DNA of 64,000 bases, from assembly GCA_030833315.1 (NCBI GenBank), contig JAURHM010000001.1:114233-178232 (forward strand), read 5' to 3'. This DNA comes from Burkholderiales bacterium (GTDB taxonomy: Bacteria > Pseudomonadota > Gammaproteobacteria > Burkholderiales > SG8-41). Below, piece after piece: positions 10,152 to 20,616 of the stretch (its first letter is position 1; each line of letters opens with the position of its first letter). The translations under genes were made by a program, and so were the position numbers. Under the pieces are notes generated by a model, which searched no databases, was not told the origin of the DNA, and saw only the letters and a list, made by a program, of their open reading frames with translations.

Positions 10152-11920
10152 CGCTGACCCAGCGCCTGGTCCAGCACAGCTGAGAATTTGTCAGCGGACT
10201 GGAAACCGATCACCCTCAAGCCCTGGATTTCATTGCCCGCAGAGTCAAAAAAGATGATGCCGGGGGGGCCAAACAGGCGAAACCGTTTGAGCAGGGCCTG
10301 ATGTTCGACACTGCCGGTGGTTACATCGGCCTGCAACTTGACCATGCCCGCCAGTCGCGACTGCACCGCCGGATCGGTAAAGGTGTAACGCTCCATTTCC
10401 TTGCAGCTGACACACCAGTCGGCATAAAAATCGAGCATCACCGTTTTACCCTTGGCCGCCGCGACCGCCGCATCAAGTTCGGCCACGCTGCCGACCCGCT
10501 GAAATGCGACGGCCGGTGCGGCAGGGTTTCCCCCGGGGGAAACCCCGCGCAGTCCGGACAGCGGCTGCAGCACATCGCGGCTGCCTGACAGGGCGCCGAT
10601 GACATAGGCCATCCCCGCCACCAGCGCGATGATGCCGACGCCTTTACTGATGCGCGCAAAACCACGGGCGCCATGCGGCAGGGTATCAATGGCACGAAGA
10701 TAAATCCCGGTCAGGATCAGCAGCGCCGCCCACGCCATCATCTGCATTGCCATCGGAATCACCGGTGACACCAGATAGATGGCGACCGCCAGCAGCAGCA
10801 CGCCAAAAAATCGTTTGACGCTTTCCATCCACGGACCGGCCTTGGGTATTAGTGCACCGGCCGATGCGCCGACGGCGAGCAGAGGCACGCCCATACCCAG
10901 CGCCATCGCAAAAAGGGCTGTCCCGCCAAGCAATCCATCACCGCTTTGCGAGATATACAACAACGCGCCGGCCAGCGGCGCCGCCACACAGGGCCCAATT
11001 ATCAGCGCCGAAAGCATGCCCATGACAAACACGCCGAAAAAGTGTCCGCTGTGCATCTGTCCGCTGGCGCCGGCCAGTTTCGACTGCAAAGCGCTGGGTA
11101 GTTGCAATTCATAGAATCCGAACATCGACAGCGCCAGCACGACAAATACCATCGCGAATGCACCAAGCACCCAGGGATTCTGCAGGGCCGCGGACAGCAG
11201 CGCGCCCGACATGCCGGCGGCAACCCCGGCCATCGCGTAGGTAATCGCCATACCCAGCACATAGGCCGCCGACAGCAGCAGGCCGTGCATGCGCGTCATC
11301 TGGTGCCCGCGCCCGACGATGATTCCGGAGAGAATGGGCACCATGGGCAGGACGCAAGGCGTAAACGACAGCAGCAGACCGAATCCGAAGAAGCTCACGA
11401 TGAGCAGCCAGGCTTCGCCGTGAAACAGCTGGGCGATCAACGCGTCCTCACCCAGCCGGCCGGGCACACCGGCTGCCGGTGCGCCGCCGCCCTTGCCGTC
11501 AGGCAGGCGCAACTCCGCCTTCTGCTCCACCGGCACATAACAGACGCCGACGTCGGCGCAGCCTTGGGATACCGCGGTCAGTACGATCCGCCCGTCATGG
11601 CCGCCGGGCGCGACCGGTACCGTGATGCGCACCTCGTCACGGAACACCGCCACTTCACCGAAGAATTCGTCTTTCTTGATTTTTCCTGCGGGCAATCGGG
11701 GCTCTCCCTGCGAGGCCGAAGCCGGTTCCATCGTGAAACGGAACTTGTCGCGATACAGGTAATAACCCTTGGCGATGACATAACGCACTTCGACGGCGTC
11801 GGGTCCCAACACCCGGGCGCTGAACGCGAAGGCCTTTTCCGGCTCCAGCAGCTCGGGTTCGGCCGCCTGTGCAATCCCACCGAACATCAACAGCGCGACA
11901 AATAACCAGCGAAAAATCAT
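10148..11920 (-). CDS. dsbD: Thiol:disulfide interchange protein DsbD
   Basis: N-terminal DsbD-alpha domain, polytopic core with SFTPCVLPMVPILSG, C-terminal FYADWCVSCKEMERYTF. Confidence 0.95.
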   Translation of the reverse strand: MIFRWLFVALLMFGGIAQAAEPELLEPEKAFAFSARVLGPDAVEVRYVIAKGYYLYRDKFRFTMEPASASQGEPRLPAGKIKKDEFFGEVAVFRDEVRITVPVAPGGHDGRIVLTAVSQGCADVGVCYVPVEQKAELRLPDGKGGGAPAAGVPGRLGEDALIAQLFHGEAWLLIVSFFGFGLLLSFTPCVLPMVPILSGIIVGRGHQMTRMHGLLLSAAYVLGMAITYAMAGVAAGMSGALLSAALQNPWVLGAFAMVFVVLALSMFGFYELQLPSALQSKLAGASGQMHSGHFFGVFVMGMLSALIIGPCVAAPLAGALLYISQSGDGLLGGTALFAMALGMGVPLLAVGASAGALIPKAGPWMESVKRFFGVLLLAVAIYLVSPVIPMAMQMMAWAALLILTGIYLRAIDTLPHGARGFARISKGVGIIALVAGMAYVIGALSGSRDVLQPLSGLRGVSPGGNPAAPAVAFQRVGSVAELDAAVAAAKGKTVMLDFYADWCVSCKEMERYTFTDPAVQSRLAGMVKLQADVTTGSVEHQALLKRFRLFGPPGIIFFDSAGNEIQGLRVIGFQSADKFSAVLDQALGQR

Positions 11921-11953
11921 TGTGTAATCAGGGTCAGGTTTGCAGGATCGGGA

Positions 11954-12289
11954 TCAGGCAGCGCCGGTCGCGGCCGTTACCCAGTCCAGGTAAGCGGGAA
12001 AACCGTGCACCAGTGGGACCGCCACGATCTCCGGGAGTTCATAAGGGTGAACGTCGCGGATTGCGGCTTCCAGTGCAGGATAAGCCGCTGCCGTGGCCTT
12101 GATGATCACCGGCACTTCTCGTGCCTCTTCAACCACGCCGCGCCAGCGATAGGTGGAAACGCAGGGGGACAGCACATTCACGCAGGCGGCGAGTTTCTTC
12201 TCGACCAGATGACGCGCCAGTTTTTGCGCGGCAGCTTCGTCCGGCATAATCGAGAACACAAGCAGCACAGCGGCCGCTTCAGCGGACAT
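11954..12289 (-). CDS. cutA: Divalent cation tolerance protein CutA
   Basis: LAACVNVLSPCVSTYRWRGVVEEAREVPVIIKA; HPYELPEIVAVP. Confidence 0.95.
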   Translation of the reverse strand: MSAEAAAVLLVFSIMPDEAAAQKLARHLVEKKLAACVNVLSPCVSTYRWRGVVEEAREVPVIIKATAAAYPALEAAIRDVHPYELPEIVAVPLVHGFPAYLDWVTAATGAA

Positions 12290-13172
12290 GACGCTGCTCC
12301 TGCCGGGCAAGCGCCGCTGCAATGCCTTCATGCACCGTCGGATAACGCAGGCGCACGCGCAATTCCTGCTTGACGCGCGAGTTGGTCAGGCGGCGCGATT
12401 CGCTCATGAACGAATACAGCATTTCCGGCAGCACGGCGCGCGCCTCCGCGCGGGGCACGCGTGGGGGACGCGGCAGACTGAAGCGGTCGGCAACGAGGTC
12501 GAAATAATCACCCATCTTCTGTGGCGCATCATCGCTGGCGTTGTAACTGCGATTCGCCTGTCCGCGATGCAGGGCGGCAACAACCATGCGTGCCAGATCA
12601 TCGGCATGGACATGATTGACGTAGGAATCATCCTGCGGCAGTAACGCCGGTGTGCCGCGCTCGATGCGCGCCACCGGCAGCCGGTCCGCCGCGTAAATCC
12701 CCGGCACGCGCAGAATGCTGACGCACACGCCGGAACGCGTACCCCACTCCCGCAGCCGCTGTTCGGCATCCGCGCGGCGGCGTGCACGATCCGTCCCGGG
12801 CCGCAACGGACGTGTCTCGTGCGTCAGGTCGCCGCTGCAGTCGCCATAGACGCCGCTGGTGCTTATATAGACAAAGTGCTGTGGTAGACTGCGGCCCCGC
12901 CCGAGTACCGCAATCAGGTGCGCGGTCCGGGTGTCGGCAATTCCCGCGGCCGGCGGCGGTGCAAGATGGATGACGTCATGCGCCAGTCCTGCCAGTCCCG
13001 CAAGTGTTGCCGGCCGGTCGAGATCACCGGTCAATGGCGTCACACCGTGATCGCGCAACGCGGCGCAACGATCCGCATCGCGGACCAGCGCATAAATGCG
13101 GTGGCGCGGACGCAGCAGCATCGCGACGCGCAATCCGACGTCGCCGCAACCGATGATCAACAGGCGTTTCAT
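12279..13172 (-). CDS. NAD-dependent epimerase/dehydratase (YeeZ-like SDR)
   Basis: N-terminal Rossmann LLIIGCGDVGLRVAMLL; YISTSGVYGD. Confidence 0.85.
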   Translation of the reverse strand: MKRLLIIGCGDVGLRVAMLLRPRHRIYALVRDADRCAALRDHGVTPLTGDLDRPATLAGLAGLAHDVIHLAPPPAAGIADTRTAHLIAVLGRGRSLPQHFVYISTSGVYGDCSGDLTHETRPLRPGTDRARRRADAEQRLREWGTRSGVCVSILRVPGIYAADRLPVARIERGTPALLPQDDSYVNHVHADDLARMVVAALHRGQANRSYNASDDAPQKMGDYFDLVADRFSLPRPPRVPRAEARAVLPEMLYSFMSESRRLTNSRVKQELRVRLRYPTVHEGIAAALARQEQRHVR

Positions 13173-13225
13173 ATAGTGTCATATTCTAGCGTAGTCACTC
13201 CGCACTGAATTCCGGAAATCAAGTC

Positions 13226-14245
13226 ATGTCCAGGCAGATCACCATCCGTCCCAGCGGCCATGTTTTTCAGGCCCAGGAAGGCGAAACCGTGCTGGAAGCG
13301 GCAATGCGCGAAGGATTCATGCTGCCTTACGGCTGCCGCAACGGCGCCTGCGGTTCCTGCAAAGGCAAAGTCATTGAAGGCGCGGTGGATCACGGCAATT
13401 TCAGGGACAGCGTGTTGCCTGCAGCGGAGCGCGAGCGCGGTAACGCCCTCTTCTGCCAGGCGCGCCCGCAAAGCGATCTGCTGATCGAATGCCGTGAGAT
13501 CGGTGCAGTCAAGGACATCACTGTCAAAACCCTGCCCTGCCGCGTGCAGACGCTGGAACTGGTCGCGCCCGATGTGATGCGCATCCGCCTGAAGCTGCCT
13601 GCAGCCGAACGGCTGCAGTTTCTCGCCGGTCAATACATCGACATATTGCTGAAGGACGGTACGCGGCGCAGCCTGTCTCTGGCCAAACCGCCTCACGACG
13701 ACGCGCTGATCGAACTGCATCTGCGTAACTATGGCGGCCCGTTCAGCCGGCATGTTTTCACGCAGATGAAGGAAAAAGATATTCTGCGTTTCGAGGGGCC
13801 GCTCGGCAGTTTTTACCTGCGCGAGGACAGCAATAAACCGGTGGTATTGCTTGCGGGCGGCACCGGCTTCGCACCGATCAAGGCCATCATCGAACACGCC
13901 ATCCACAACAAGCTGAAGCGACGCATGATTCTTTACCGCGGTGCGCGCCGCCCTGCCGATCTTTATCTGGATGAACTGCCGCAGGGTTGGCAGCGCGACC
14001 ATGCGGTCAGCTATGTGCCGGTATTGTCCGATGTTGCAGACGGCGATGTCTGGAATGGCCGCCGCGGTCTCGTCCATCAGGCGGTGATGGAAGACCTGCC
14101 CGATCTCTCGGAATACGAGGTTTATGCCTGCGGCGCACCGGCGATGGTAGAAGCTGCGCGCCGGGATTTCACCGCGCGCTGCCGTTTACCCGAAGCCGCG
14201 TTTTACGCCGACGCCTTCACGCCGGCAGTGCCTGCAACCAACTGA
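13226..14245 (+). CDS. 2Fe-2S ferredoxin/FAD/NAD oxidoreductase (CDP-6-deoxy-delta-3,4-glucoseen reductase-like)
   Basis: LPYGCRNGACGSCKGKVIEG ferredoxin site; RRSLSLAKPP FAD; LLAGGTGFAPIKAI NAD. Confidence 0.88.
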   Translation: MSRQITIRPSGHVFQAQEGETVLEAAMREGFMLPYGCRNGACGSCKGKVIEGAVDHGNFRDSVLPAAERERGNALFCQARPQSDLLIECREIGAVKDITVKTLPCRVQTLELVAPDVMRIRLKLPAAERLQFLAGQYIDILLKDGTRRSLSLAKPPHDDALIELHLRNYGGPFSRHVFTQMKEKDILRFEGPLGSFYLREDSNKPVVLLAGGTGFAPIKAIIEHAIHNKLKRRMILYRGARRPADLYLDELPQGWQRDHAVSYVPVLSDVADGDVWNGRRGLVHQAVMEDLPDLSEYEVYACGAPAMVEAARRDFTARCRLPEAAFYADAFTPAVPATN

Positions 14246-14269
14246 TCTTCAGAGCAGTTGTCGGCGACG

Positions 14270-15457
14270 TCAGCCGCTTGCACGCTTGATCTGGCCGACC
14301 GCGAGCTCTAGGCTGGCGCGATAGTGTTTTCGTGCGTCATCGACGCGCTCCAGCCGGTCATGCAACTGCGCCAGCTCGAGATGAGCCGAGTAAGTCGGCT
14401 CTACCGCAACGCTTGCTTCGAGATAACTCTGTGCCTTGCCCCAAAGCTGCTGGCGCGCACAAAGCCGGCCCAAAGTCAGCAGCAGCGCGCCGTCCTTGCG
14501 GTGTTCGCGCAGCCAGCGTTCGGCACGCTCAATCTGGCGCAGGGCATTGGCCGATCCGCACTCGCCGTACAACGTCACCAGACCGCTTTCCCAATCAGCA
14601 TCCAGGCTGCTTTCAATGATCGCGACCGCCTCATCACCAAGCCCCAGAACATTAAATGCCGCGGCGGCGGCGGCCGCCACCGAAGTCTCGCGGCGGTAAC
14701 GCTCCGGCAGACGCTTCCACAGGTCTTTTAATCCGCCGGCATCACCGGAACGGCGCTCCAGCAATTGCCGCCAGGCATGACGACGTTCCGCCTCCGCCTG
14801 ATCGGCACTGAACACACCACGTTTTTCCAGCTGGTCGATCAGCGCCGGCGCCAGATCCCATTGTCCGATGCGCTGACGCCCGCGTAACTCCAGGCGCAGC
14901 GCCGCGGTGTGTTTGACCGGCAGCAGGGCCAGCGTCGCCAGCGCCTCTTCCGGCCGCCGGTCATCGAGCAGCATTTGCGCCTTGCTGACCACGGTCATCG
15001 CATCGGGGCGTCCGGCCTCGGCGCTCAGCCGCTCCAGATACCCGTCGCGCCGGCCGTGGGCGCGTAAGCCGTGCGCCGACTGGGCCGCCACCACGATGCC
15101 GATGTCGGCAGGAGCACCCTGCTCGACAGCGCGTGCCGCGGTTTTTTCAGCACGCGCATATCGTCCGGAAAAAAACTCGCGAAGTGCTTCAAGCATCGTG
15201 CCGTAAGCGGCTTCACGGCGGCGCGTTTCCCGGAATCGCGCCACGCGCGACGGCAGTTCAACAGCCGTAATCAGCAGACGCAGCAGCAAATAACCGGCAA
15301 CAAAGCCGGATACGGTCAGTACGATGGCAAAATTCAGCGACAGCTCGATGCGCTGCCCGGGCAGCGCGATCAGCACATAACCGGGGTTGAGGTCGGCGAG
15401 CAGGGTCAGGCCCGTCGCCAGCACGCACAGCCCGAGTATCCAGATCAGCCAGCGCAT
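14270..15457 (-). CDS. hemY: HemY-family TPR protein of heme biosynthesis cluster
   Basis: N-terminal two TM helices then TPR; linked to hemX-hemD-hemC. Confidence 0.9.
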   Translation of the reverse strand: MRWLIWILGLCVLATGLTLLADLNPGYVLIALPGQRIELSLNFAIVLTVSGFVAGYLLLRLLITAVELPSRVARFRETRRREAAYGTMLEALREFFSGRYARAEKTAARAVEQGAPADIGIVVAAQSAHGLRAHGRRDGYLERLSAEAGRPDAMTVVSKAQMLLDDRRPEEALATLALLPVKHTAALRLELRGRQRIGQWDLAPALIDQLEKRGVFSADQAEAERRHAWRQLLERRSGDAGGLKDLWKRLPERYRRETSVAAAAAAAFNVLGLGDEAVAIIESSLDADWESGLVTLYGECGSANALRQIERAERWLREHRKDGALLLTLGRLCARQQLWGKAQSYLEASVAVEPTYSAHLELAQLHDRLERVDDARKHYRASLELAVGQIKRASG

Positions 15458-15467
15458 CGCCGTCCGC

Positions 15468-16544
15468 TCAATTCGACGTCTTGGCGCGCGGCAAGCGCAG
15501 CTTGCGCAACGCTTCCAGCGTCTCTGCGAGATCGGGAATGTCGACCTGCACCTGCGCCGCCTGGAGCTTGCGCAGCGTACCGATCATCGCAGTAACCGCC
15601 GGATCGCCTTTCTCAAAATGCTTTTCCAGCAGTCCTTGCGCAGCACTCAGATCGACCTGATAACTCTTGGTATCGCGCGACAGCAGGGCCACACGGGCGC
15701 CGACCAGGCGCAGTTTGAGGTTCTCACGCAGGAAAAAGGCCTGATCGGGAGCAAGTAACGCAGCGTCCTGTACGCCGGTGCGCTGGATGCGCACCAGTTG
15801 CCGGAGTTCCTGCCACATCTCGCCGAGCACCCTTTCCCAGACCGGAGCGCCGGCAAGCGGCGCCGCAGCCGCGGACTTCTCCGGCTTGACATGGGCATCC
15901 ATCGCCAGCGGCAATTTATCCACGGCAGCAATGACTTCATCGAGCCTGGCGCTGGAACCGTAGATATCGACCAGCGGCAATCCTTTGAGCTTTTCAATAT
16001 TGCGGGCCAGAGCGCGGCGCAACGCGGCGTAGCGCGGCTGATCCATGCGCTGCAGACGCGCTTCCGCATTCTCCAGCCCGATCAGCGCCGCCCGCACATT
16101 CGCGGCAATCTGCAGCTGCTGGCTGGCCAGCAGTACCGACTGCTCAATATCGGCGAAAGCCCAGTCATCACGATTACGCGACAACTCCTGATACAGCGTT
16201 TCCAGCGCGACCTGCTGACTTTGTGACTCGGCCAGCTTGGCTTCGAGCACGCCCAGCTTGACCTCCGCCTCGCGCAGCGCCGTCGCGGCCTGTGTGGCGC
16301 GCGTACTGGCTTCCCTGTTCTGGGTTTCCATTTCGGCAAACCGGCGCGCGAGATCACGGCGCAGCGTGTCTTCGGCGCCGCGGTTCTGGTACCACTGGTA
16401 TGCCGAAAAAACGGCCGCCAGCACAGCAAGCGCCAGAGCCAGTGTCGCAAGATTGCCGCCGCGACGCCGTTCCGTAGCCGGATTTGCAGCGCCGGCTGCG
16501 TCCTTTAACTCAGTGTCTGCCGGAGGAATATCACGCTCATTCAT
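15468..16544 (-). CDS. HemX-like protein (uroporphyrinogen-III C-methyltransferase-related, membrane)
   Basis: N-terminal TM, coiled coil, location between hemY and hemD. Confidence 0.85.
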   Translation of the reverse strand: MNERDIPPADTELKDAAGAANPATERRRGGNLATLALALAVLAAVFSAYQWYQNRGAEDTLRRDLARRFAEMETQNREASTRATQAATALREAEVKLGVLEAKLAESQSQQVALETLYQELSRNRDDWAFADIEQSVLLASQQLQIAANVRAALIGLENAEARLQRMDQPRYAALRRALARNIEKLKGLPLVDIYGSSARLDEVIAAVDKLPLAMDAHVKPEKSAAAAPLAGAPVWERVLGEMWQELRQLVRIQRTGVQDAALLAPDQAFFLRENLKLRLVGARVALLSRDTKSYQVDLSAAQGLLEKHFEKGDPAVTAMIGTLRKLQAAQVQVDIPDLAETLEALRKLRLPRAKTSN

Positions 16545-16574
16545 GACGCGGAGGATAGCATGCGCGCTGCAGTG

Positions 16575-17354
16575 CTAAGCGCGGCCGAAGTGGCGCAACA
16601 ACGCATCCATCAGGCTGTCATCGCCGGGTGCGGTCTCGGTGACATTGCGGCAGCCCAGTTCGCGCGCGACCGCGGCGATCCGCGGGTGCGGCGCAAACAG
16701 CGGGGTCTGCTGCAGCAGCGGCTGGCCGGAAGGGCCGACCATCGTAAACAGGTTACGCATGCCTTCGCTGCTGGTGATGGTCACGGCATGCAAAACATTG
16801 CCGGCCCAGGCTTGCAGCAGCGGCGCCGCGTCGGCAGCGGGTCGGGCACGACGATAACATTCGACATAGTCCACCTGCGCACCACGCGCTGCGAGCGTAT
16901 CGCCCAACAATTCCCGCCCGCCATCGCCGCGGAAAATGACCACGCGCTGTCCGGCCACTTTCTGCAGTTCTGGCAATTCCAGCAGATGTTCGCTGTCGAA
17001 ATGGCGTTCCGGCGCAAGAACGCCGGTAACGCCAAACCGTTCGAGTTCACGGACACTGCCCTTGCCGATGGCGGCGACGCGCATCGCTTCCGGCCATTGA
17101 CGATGCGCCATGACCTGCTTCATCGCCCGTACTACCGCATTGGGGCTGATGAACACGGTGAGCTGATAGTCATCAAGTCTGGTGATGGCATCGAGCAGCG
17201 GTTGCAGATCCGGGGTATCGATAATCTCCAGCACCGGAAACAGGATGGCCCGACCACCGGCCGCATGAATGCGCCCGGCCAGCGGGCCGGACTGTTGCGC
17301 AGGACGGGTGACCACGATGCCGCGGCCGGCCAGCGGCGGAGCGACGGTCATCAC
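16575..17354 (-). CDS. hemD: Uroporphyrinogen-III synthase
   Basis: [17 protein letters not shown] start; [11 protein letters not shown]; overlaps hemC. Confidence 0.93.
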   Translation of the reverse strand: MMTVAPPLAGRGIVVTRPAQQSGPLAGRIHAAGGRAILFPVLEIIDTPDLQPLLDAITRLDDYQLTVFISPNAVVRAMKQVMAHRQWPEAMRVAAIGKGSVRELERFGVTGVLAPERHFDSEHLLELPELQKVAGQRVVIFRGDGGRELLGDTLAARGAQVDYVECYRRARPAADAAPLLQAWAGNVLHAVTITSSEGMRNLFTMVGPSGQPLLQQTPLFAPHPRIAAVARELGCRNVTETAPGDDSLMDALLRHFGRA

Positions 17355-18301
17355 GGGTGCGACAGCGCAGCGAGAATGTCGGCAGCGCCCTGATTTTTCA
17401 GGTCGGCAGCCAGCGCGAGACCGACAGCCTCGGCGGTTTCCGGCACACCGGAAGCTTCTCCGCGGACAACCCGGGAACCATTCGGTTCGCCGACCAGCCC
17501 GCGCAGACGCAGCTGCCCGCCGGCGATTTCGGCAAAACCGGCGAGCGGCACATTACAGCTACCGGCCAGCGCGCGGGAAAACGCGCGCTCTGCCAATACG
17601 CACTGTCGGGTCGGCGGATGTACCAGCGGCGCCAGCAGTTCAAAGACGTCTTTGCGGTCTTCACGGCATTCAATGCCAAGCGCGCCCTGGCCTACCGCCG
17701 GAAGGCTTTCTTCCGGCGTCAGCAATGCAGCGATGCGATCGGCCAGACCCAGCCGCTTTAATCCAGCAGCGGCGAGAATGATCGCGCCATACTGACCTTC
17801 ATCGAGTTTACGCAGGCGGGTCTGCACGTTGCCTCGCAGCGGTTCAATCTGCAGCTGCGGAAAATTCGCGCGCAGCTGACATTCGCGGCGCAGGCTGGAC
17901 GTACCGACACGGGTCCCTGCAGGCAGTTCGGCAAGGCCGCGATAATCGTTGGAAACAAAGGCATCACGCGGATCGGCACGCTCCAGCGTCGCCGCCAGCG
18001 CAAAACCCGGCGGCAGATGCATTGGCACGTCCTTCATCGAATGCACCGCCAGATCGGCGCGGCCATCAGCCAGCGCCTCTTCGAGTTCCTTGACGAACAG
18101 GCCCTTGCCGCCGATCTTGGCCAGCGATGTGCCGAGATTACGATCGCCTTCGGTGGTCATGCCGAGAATCGAAACCGTGCGCTGCGGATATAATCGCTGC
18201 AGTTCCGCCTGCACATGCCGCGCCTGCCAAAGCGCCAAGGCGGATTCCCGCGTAGCGATGACGATTGCACCGGCTTCGCGTCCGAGATTGCTCTGTATCA
18301 T
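17351..18301 (-). CDS. hemC: Porphobilinogen deaminase (hydroxymethylbilane synthase)
   Basis: [68 protein letters not shown] dipyrromethane Cys motif. Confidence 0.96.
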   Translation of the reverse strand: MIQSNLGREAGAIVIATRESALALWQARHVQAELQRLYPQRTVSILGMTTEGDRNLGTSLAKIGGKGLFVKELEEALADGRADLAVHSMKDVPMHLPPGFALAATLERADPRDAFVSNDYRGLAELPAGTRVGTSSLRRECQLRANFPQLQIEPLRGNVQTRLRKLDEGQYGAIILAAAGLKRLGLADRIAALLTPEESLPAVGQGALGIECREDRKDVFELLAPLVHPPTRQCVLAERAFSRALAGSCNVPLAGFAEIAGGQLRLRGLVGEPNGSRVVRGEASGVPETAEAVGLALAADLKNQGAADILAALSHP

Positions 18302-18311
18302 ATTGATTATA

Positions 18312-18788
18312 TTGAATATTTTAAGCTGCTTCAGGTTCCTCATTGTAACATGCGCACTACTCGGTGCCGCACCGGCCATGGGCCAGTTGCAGCAGGCCGA
18401 CGATCTGGCACAGGCCGCGGCGGAATCACGCGCCAAACGCGTGCCCGTCATGGTCGCCTTCCTGCAGCAGTCCTGCCCTTACTGCGCCATCGCAAGACGT
18501 GATCATCTGCTGCCGCTGGAGGCAGACCCGAGATGGCGGGAGCGTGTGCTGATCCGTGTCGTGGAAACGGATCGCAGCACCGCGCTGCGTGATTTTTCGG
18601 GCAACCCGACGACGCATCAGGCATTCGCACGCAAACTTGATGTGCGCACGGTTCCGACGTTGATCGTGTTTGATGGTTCCGGCAATCCGGTCGGTTTGCC
18701 GCTGACCGGTCTGCTGACCCGGGACTTTTACCAGCTCTATATCGAACAAGCCATTGAGAACGGTCTGACCAAAATGCGCGGCCGCTGA
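18312..18788 (+). CDS. Thioredoxin-fold (SoxW/DsbE-like) secreted protein, probable TTG start
   Basis: CPYC motif [19 protein letters not shown]; signal-peptide-like [24 protein letters not shown] in frame with a TTG codon. Confidence 0.7.
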   Translation: MNILSCFRFLIVTCALLGAAPAMGQLQQADDLAQAAAESRAKRVPVMVAFLQQSCPYCAIARRDHLLPLEADPRWRERVLIRVVETDRSTALRDFSGNPTTHQAFARKLDVRTVPTLIVFDGSGNPVGLPLTGLLTRDFYQLYIEQAIENGLTKMRGR

Positions 18789-18794
18789 GCGCGC

Positions 18795-19553
18795 TCAGCG
18801 CGCCAGTTCACGCACCAGATGCTGCTGGCGGCGGCTGACCGGAATACGTTCCTCCAGCCCGGCCAGCAATACCTGCCAACCGCCTTCACCGGTCTCCGCG
18901 CCGATGCGTTCAAAACCGCGGATCGCCGCACGCGAGACCAGACAGTTGCGGTGCACGCGCACAAAACGTTCGGCGAATTCCTGTTCCAGCCGCGTCAGTG
19001 ACTCTTCGATCAGATGTTCTCGCTCCGCAGTGCGCACCGTCACGTATTTCAGTTCGGCGCGCAGATACAGGATGTCACCGACGGGGATCAGATGAACCCT
19101 GCCGCGCTCGGCGGCGCTGAGGCAGGTCCGGGGCGCCTGCTGCAACTCGCGCAGCACTCCGGCCTTGGGCGTTATCGTGTTCACCGCCCGCGTCAACGCT
19201 TCCTGCAGCCGTGCGGCGCGGATCGGCTTCAGCAGGTAATCCACCGCATGCAGTTCAAAGGCGCGGATCGCATACGCATCGTACGCCGTGGTGAAAATGA
19301 CTGCGGGCGGCCGCTCCAGCTGTTGCAGATGCCGGGCCACCTCGACGCCGTCCATCCCTGGCATGCACACATCTAGCAGTACCACGTCGATGCCGCCCGC
19401 CTCCGCTGCTTCCAGCGCCTCGCGACCCGTGGCGACCTCGGCCGCCACCGTTACCGGCAAGGCATCGCTGATATCAGCCAGCAGATCACGCATTCGGCTG
19501 CGCGCCGGCAACTCGTCATCGACAATCAGCACACTTAGCGGCGTTACGTTCAC
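18795..19553 (-). CDS. algR: LytTR-type response regulator (AlgR-like)
   Basis: REC domain VLIVDDELPARSRMRDLL, DVCMPGMDG; C-terminal LytTR RVHRNCLVSRAAIRGFE; beside hemC and algZ. Confidence 0.88.
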   Translation of the reverse strand: MNVTPLSVLIVDDELPARSRMRDLLADISDALPVTVAAEVATGREALEAAEAGGIDVVLLDVCMPGMDGVEVARHLQQLERPPAVIFTTAYDAYAIRAFELHAVDYLLKPIRAARLQEALTRAVNTITPKAGVLRELQQAPRTCLSAAERGRVHLIPVGDILYLRAELKYVTVRTAEREHLIEESLTRLEQEFAERFVRVHRNCLVSRAAIRGFERIGAETGEGGWQVLLAGLEERIPVSRRQQHLVRELAR

Positions 19554-20569
19554 GTACGCCCCGCCTTGACGTATGGCATGGCGATGCGCACCTCATAGAG
19601 ATTGTCGCCCACCCGCGTGGTCAATTCGGCAGCCACATCAAAGTGCAGCTGTAGCCTCTCGCGGATATTTCCCACCGCCATTTTGTTGCCGCCATGATGC
19701 CCTCCGGTGACGCGGTAGGGATTGCGCAACACGACATGCAGGCGGTCGCGTACCGCATAGATATTGATGCTGACCACACCGGGTGTCTCGCTCGGCTCGA
19801 TACCGTGGTACACGGCGTTCTCGAGCAACGGCTGCAGCGCCAGCGGCGGCACCAGCGCATCACCTGGCATCTTGTCGATATGCCACTCGACCTGCAGACG
19901 GTCACCGAGCCGCAGCTGCTCCAGATCCAGATACTGCCGGCACAGCTCGATTTCATCGGACAGGGGCGCGAGTTCGAGGTTGTCCGCCATCAGCGCCCGG
20001 AACAGACCGGCCATGTCTTCCAGTGCGGCTTCGGCGCGACGCGGCTCCTGGCGCACCAGCGACAACACGGCATTGATGCTGTTGAACAGGAAATGCGGCC
20101 GGATGCGCGCCTGCAGCGCCTGCAGCCGGGCTTCCGACAGCGCCGGCGACAGGGCGCGCCCGCGCAGGTCGAAATAGATCAGCAATACCAAGGTTACCAG
20201 CAGCACCACCACCAGCCAGCGCGTCAGCGATGCCGGATCGACGATCAGCAGCCAGTGACTGGCGTAGTGCAGGGCCGTCGTCAGGCCCGCTTCGACGGCA
20301 AGGACGGCTGCGGCGCCGGCCGCATAGGGCAGCCTCCGCAACGCAGGGCCAATTGCCGCAAGAACCAGCAGGCTAAGAATCAGCAACGGCTCCACCAGCG
20401 ACGCATTACCGGTGATCTGGCGCGGCCAGTCGCGCAGGGATTGAACCTGCAGCAGGGCGGTAAGCAGCACCGTGCCGTTCACGATGACAAGAATGCGCAA
20501 CAGGATTCCGAGGTTACGGAAGTCCGGCAGAGCACCGGTGTGGGCGTTATGATTTATACTCAGCGCCAT
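19550..20569 (-). CDS. algZ: AlgZ/FimS-like LytS-family sensor histidine kinase
   Basis: LQARIRPHFLFNSINAVLSLVRQEPRRAE His-kinase motif; overlaps algR. Confidence 0.88.
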   Translation of the reverse strand: MALSINHNAHTGALPDFRNLGILLRILVIVNGTVLLTALLQVQSLRDWPRQITGNASLVEPLLILSLLVLAAIGPALRRLPYAAGAAAVLAVEAGLTTALHYASHWLLIVDPASLTRWLVVVLLVTLVLLIYFDLRGRALSPALSEARLQALQARIRPHFLFNSINAVLSLVRQEPRRAEAALEDMAGLFRALMADNLELAPLSDEIELCRQYLDLEQLRLGDRLQVEWHIDKMPGDALVPPLALQPLLENAVYHGIEPSETPGVVSINIYAVRDRLHVVLRNPYRVTGGHHGGNKMAVGNIRERLQLHFDVAAELTTRVGDNLYEVRIAMPYVKAGRT

Positions 20570-20616
20570 AGCCGTTTCATTCTAGCAGGCCCCACGCACA
20601 GGCCGTTCGCAACACC

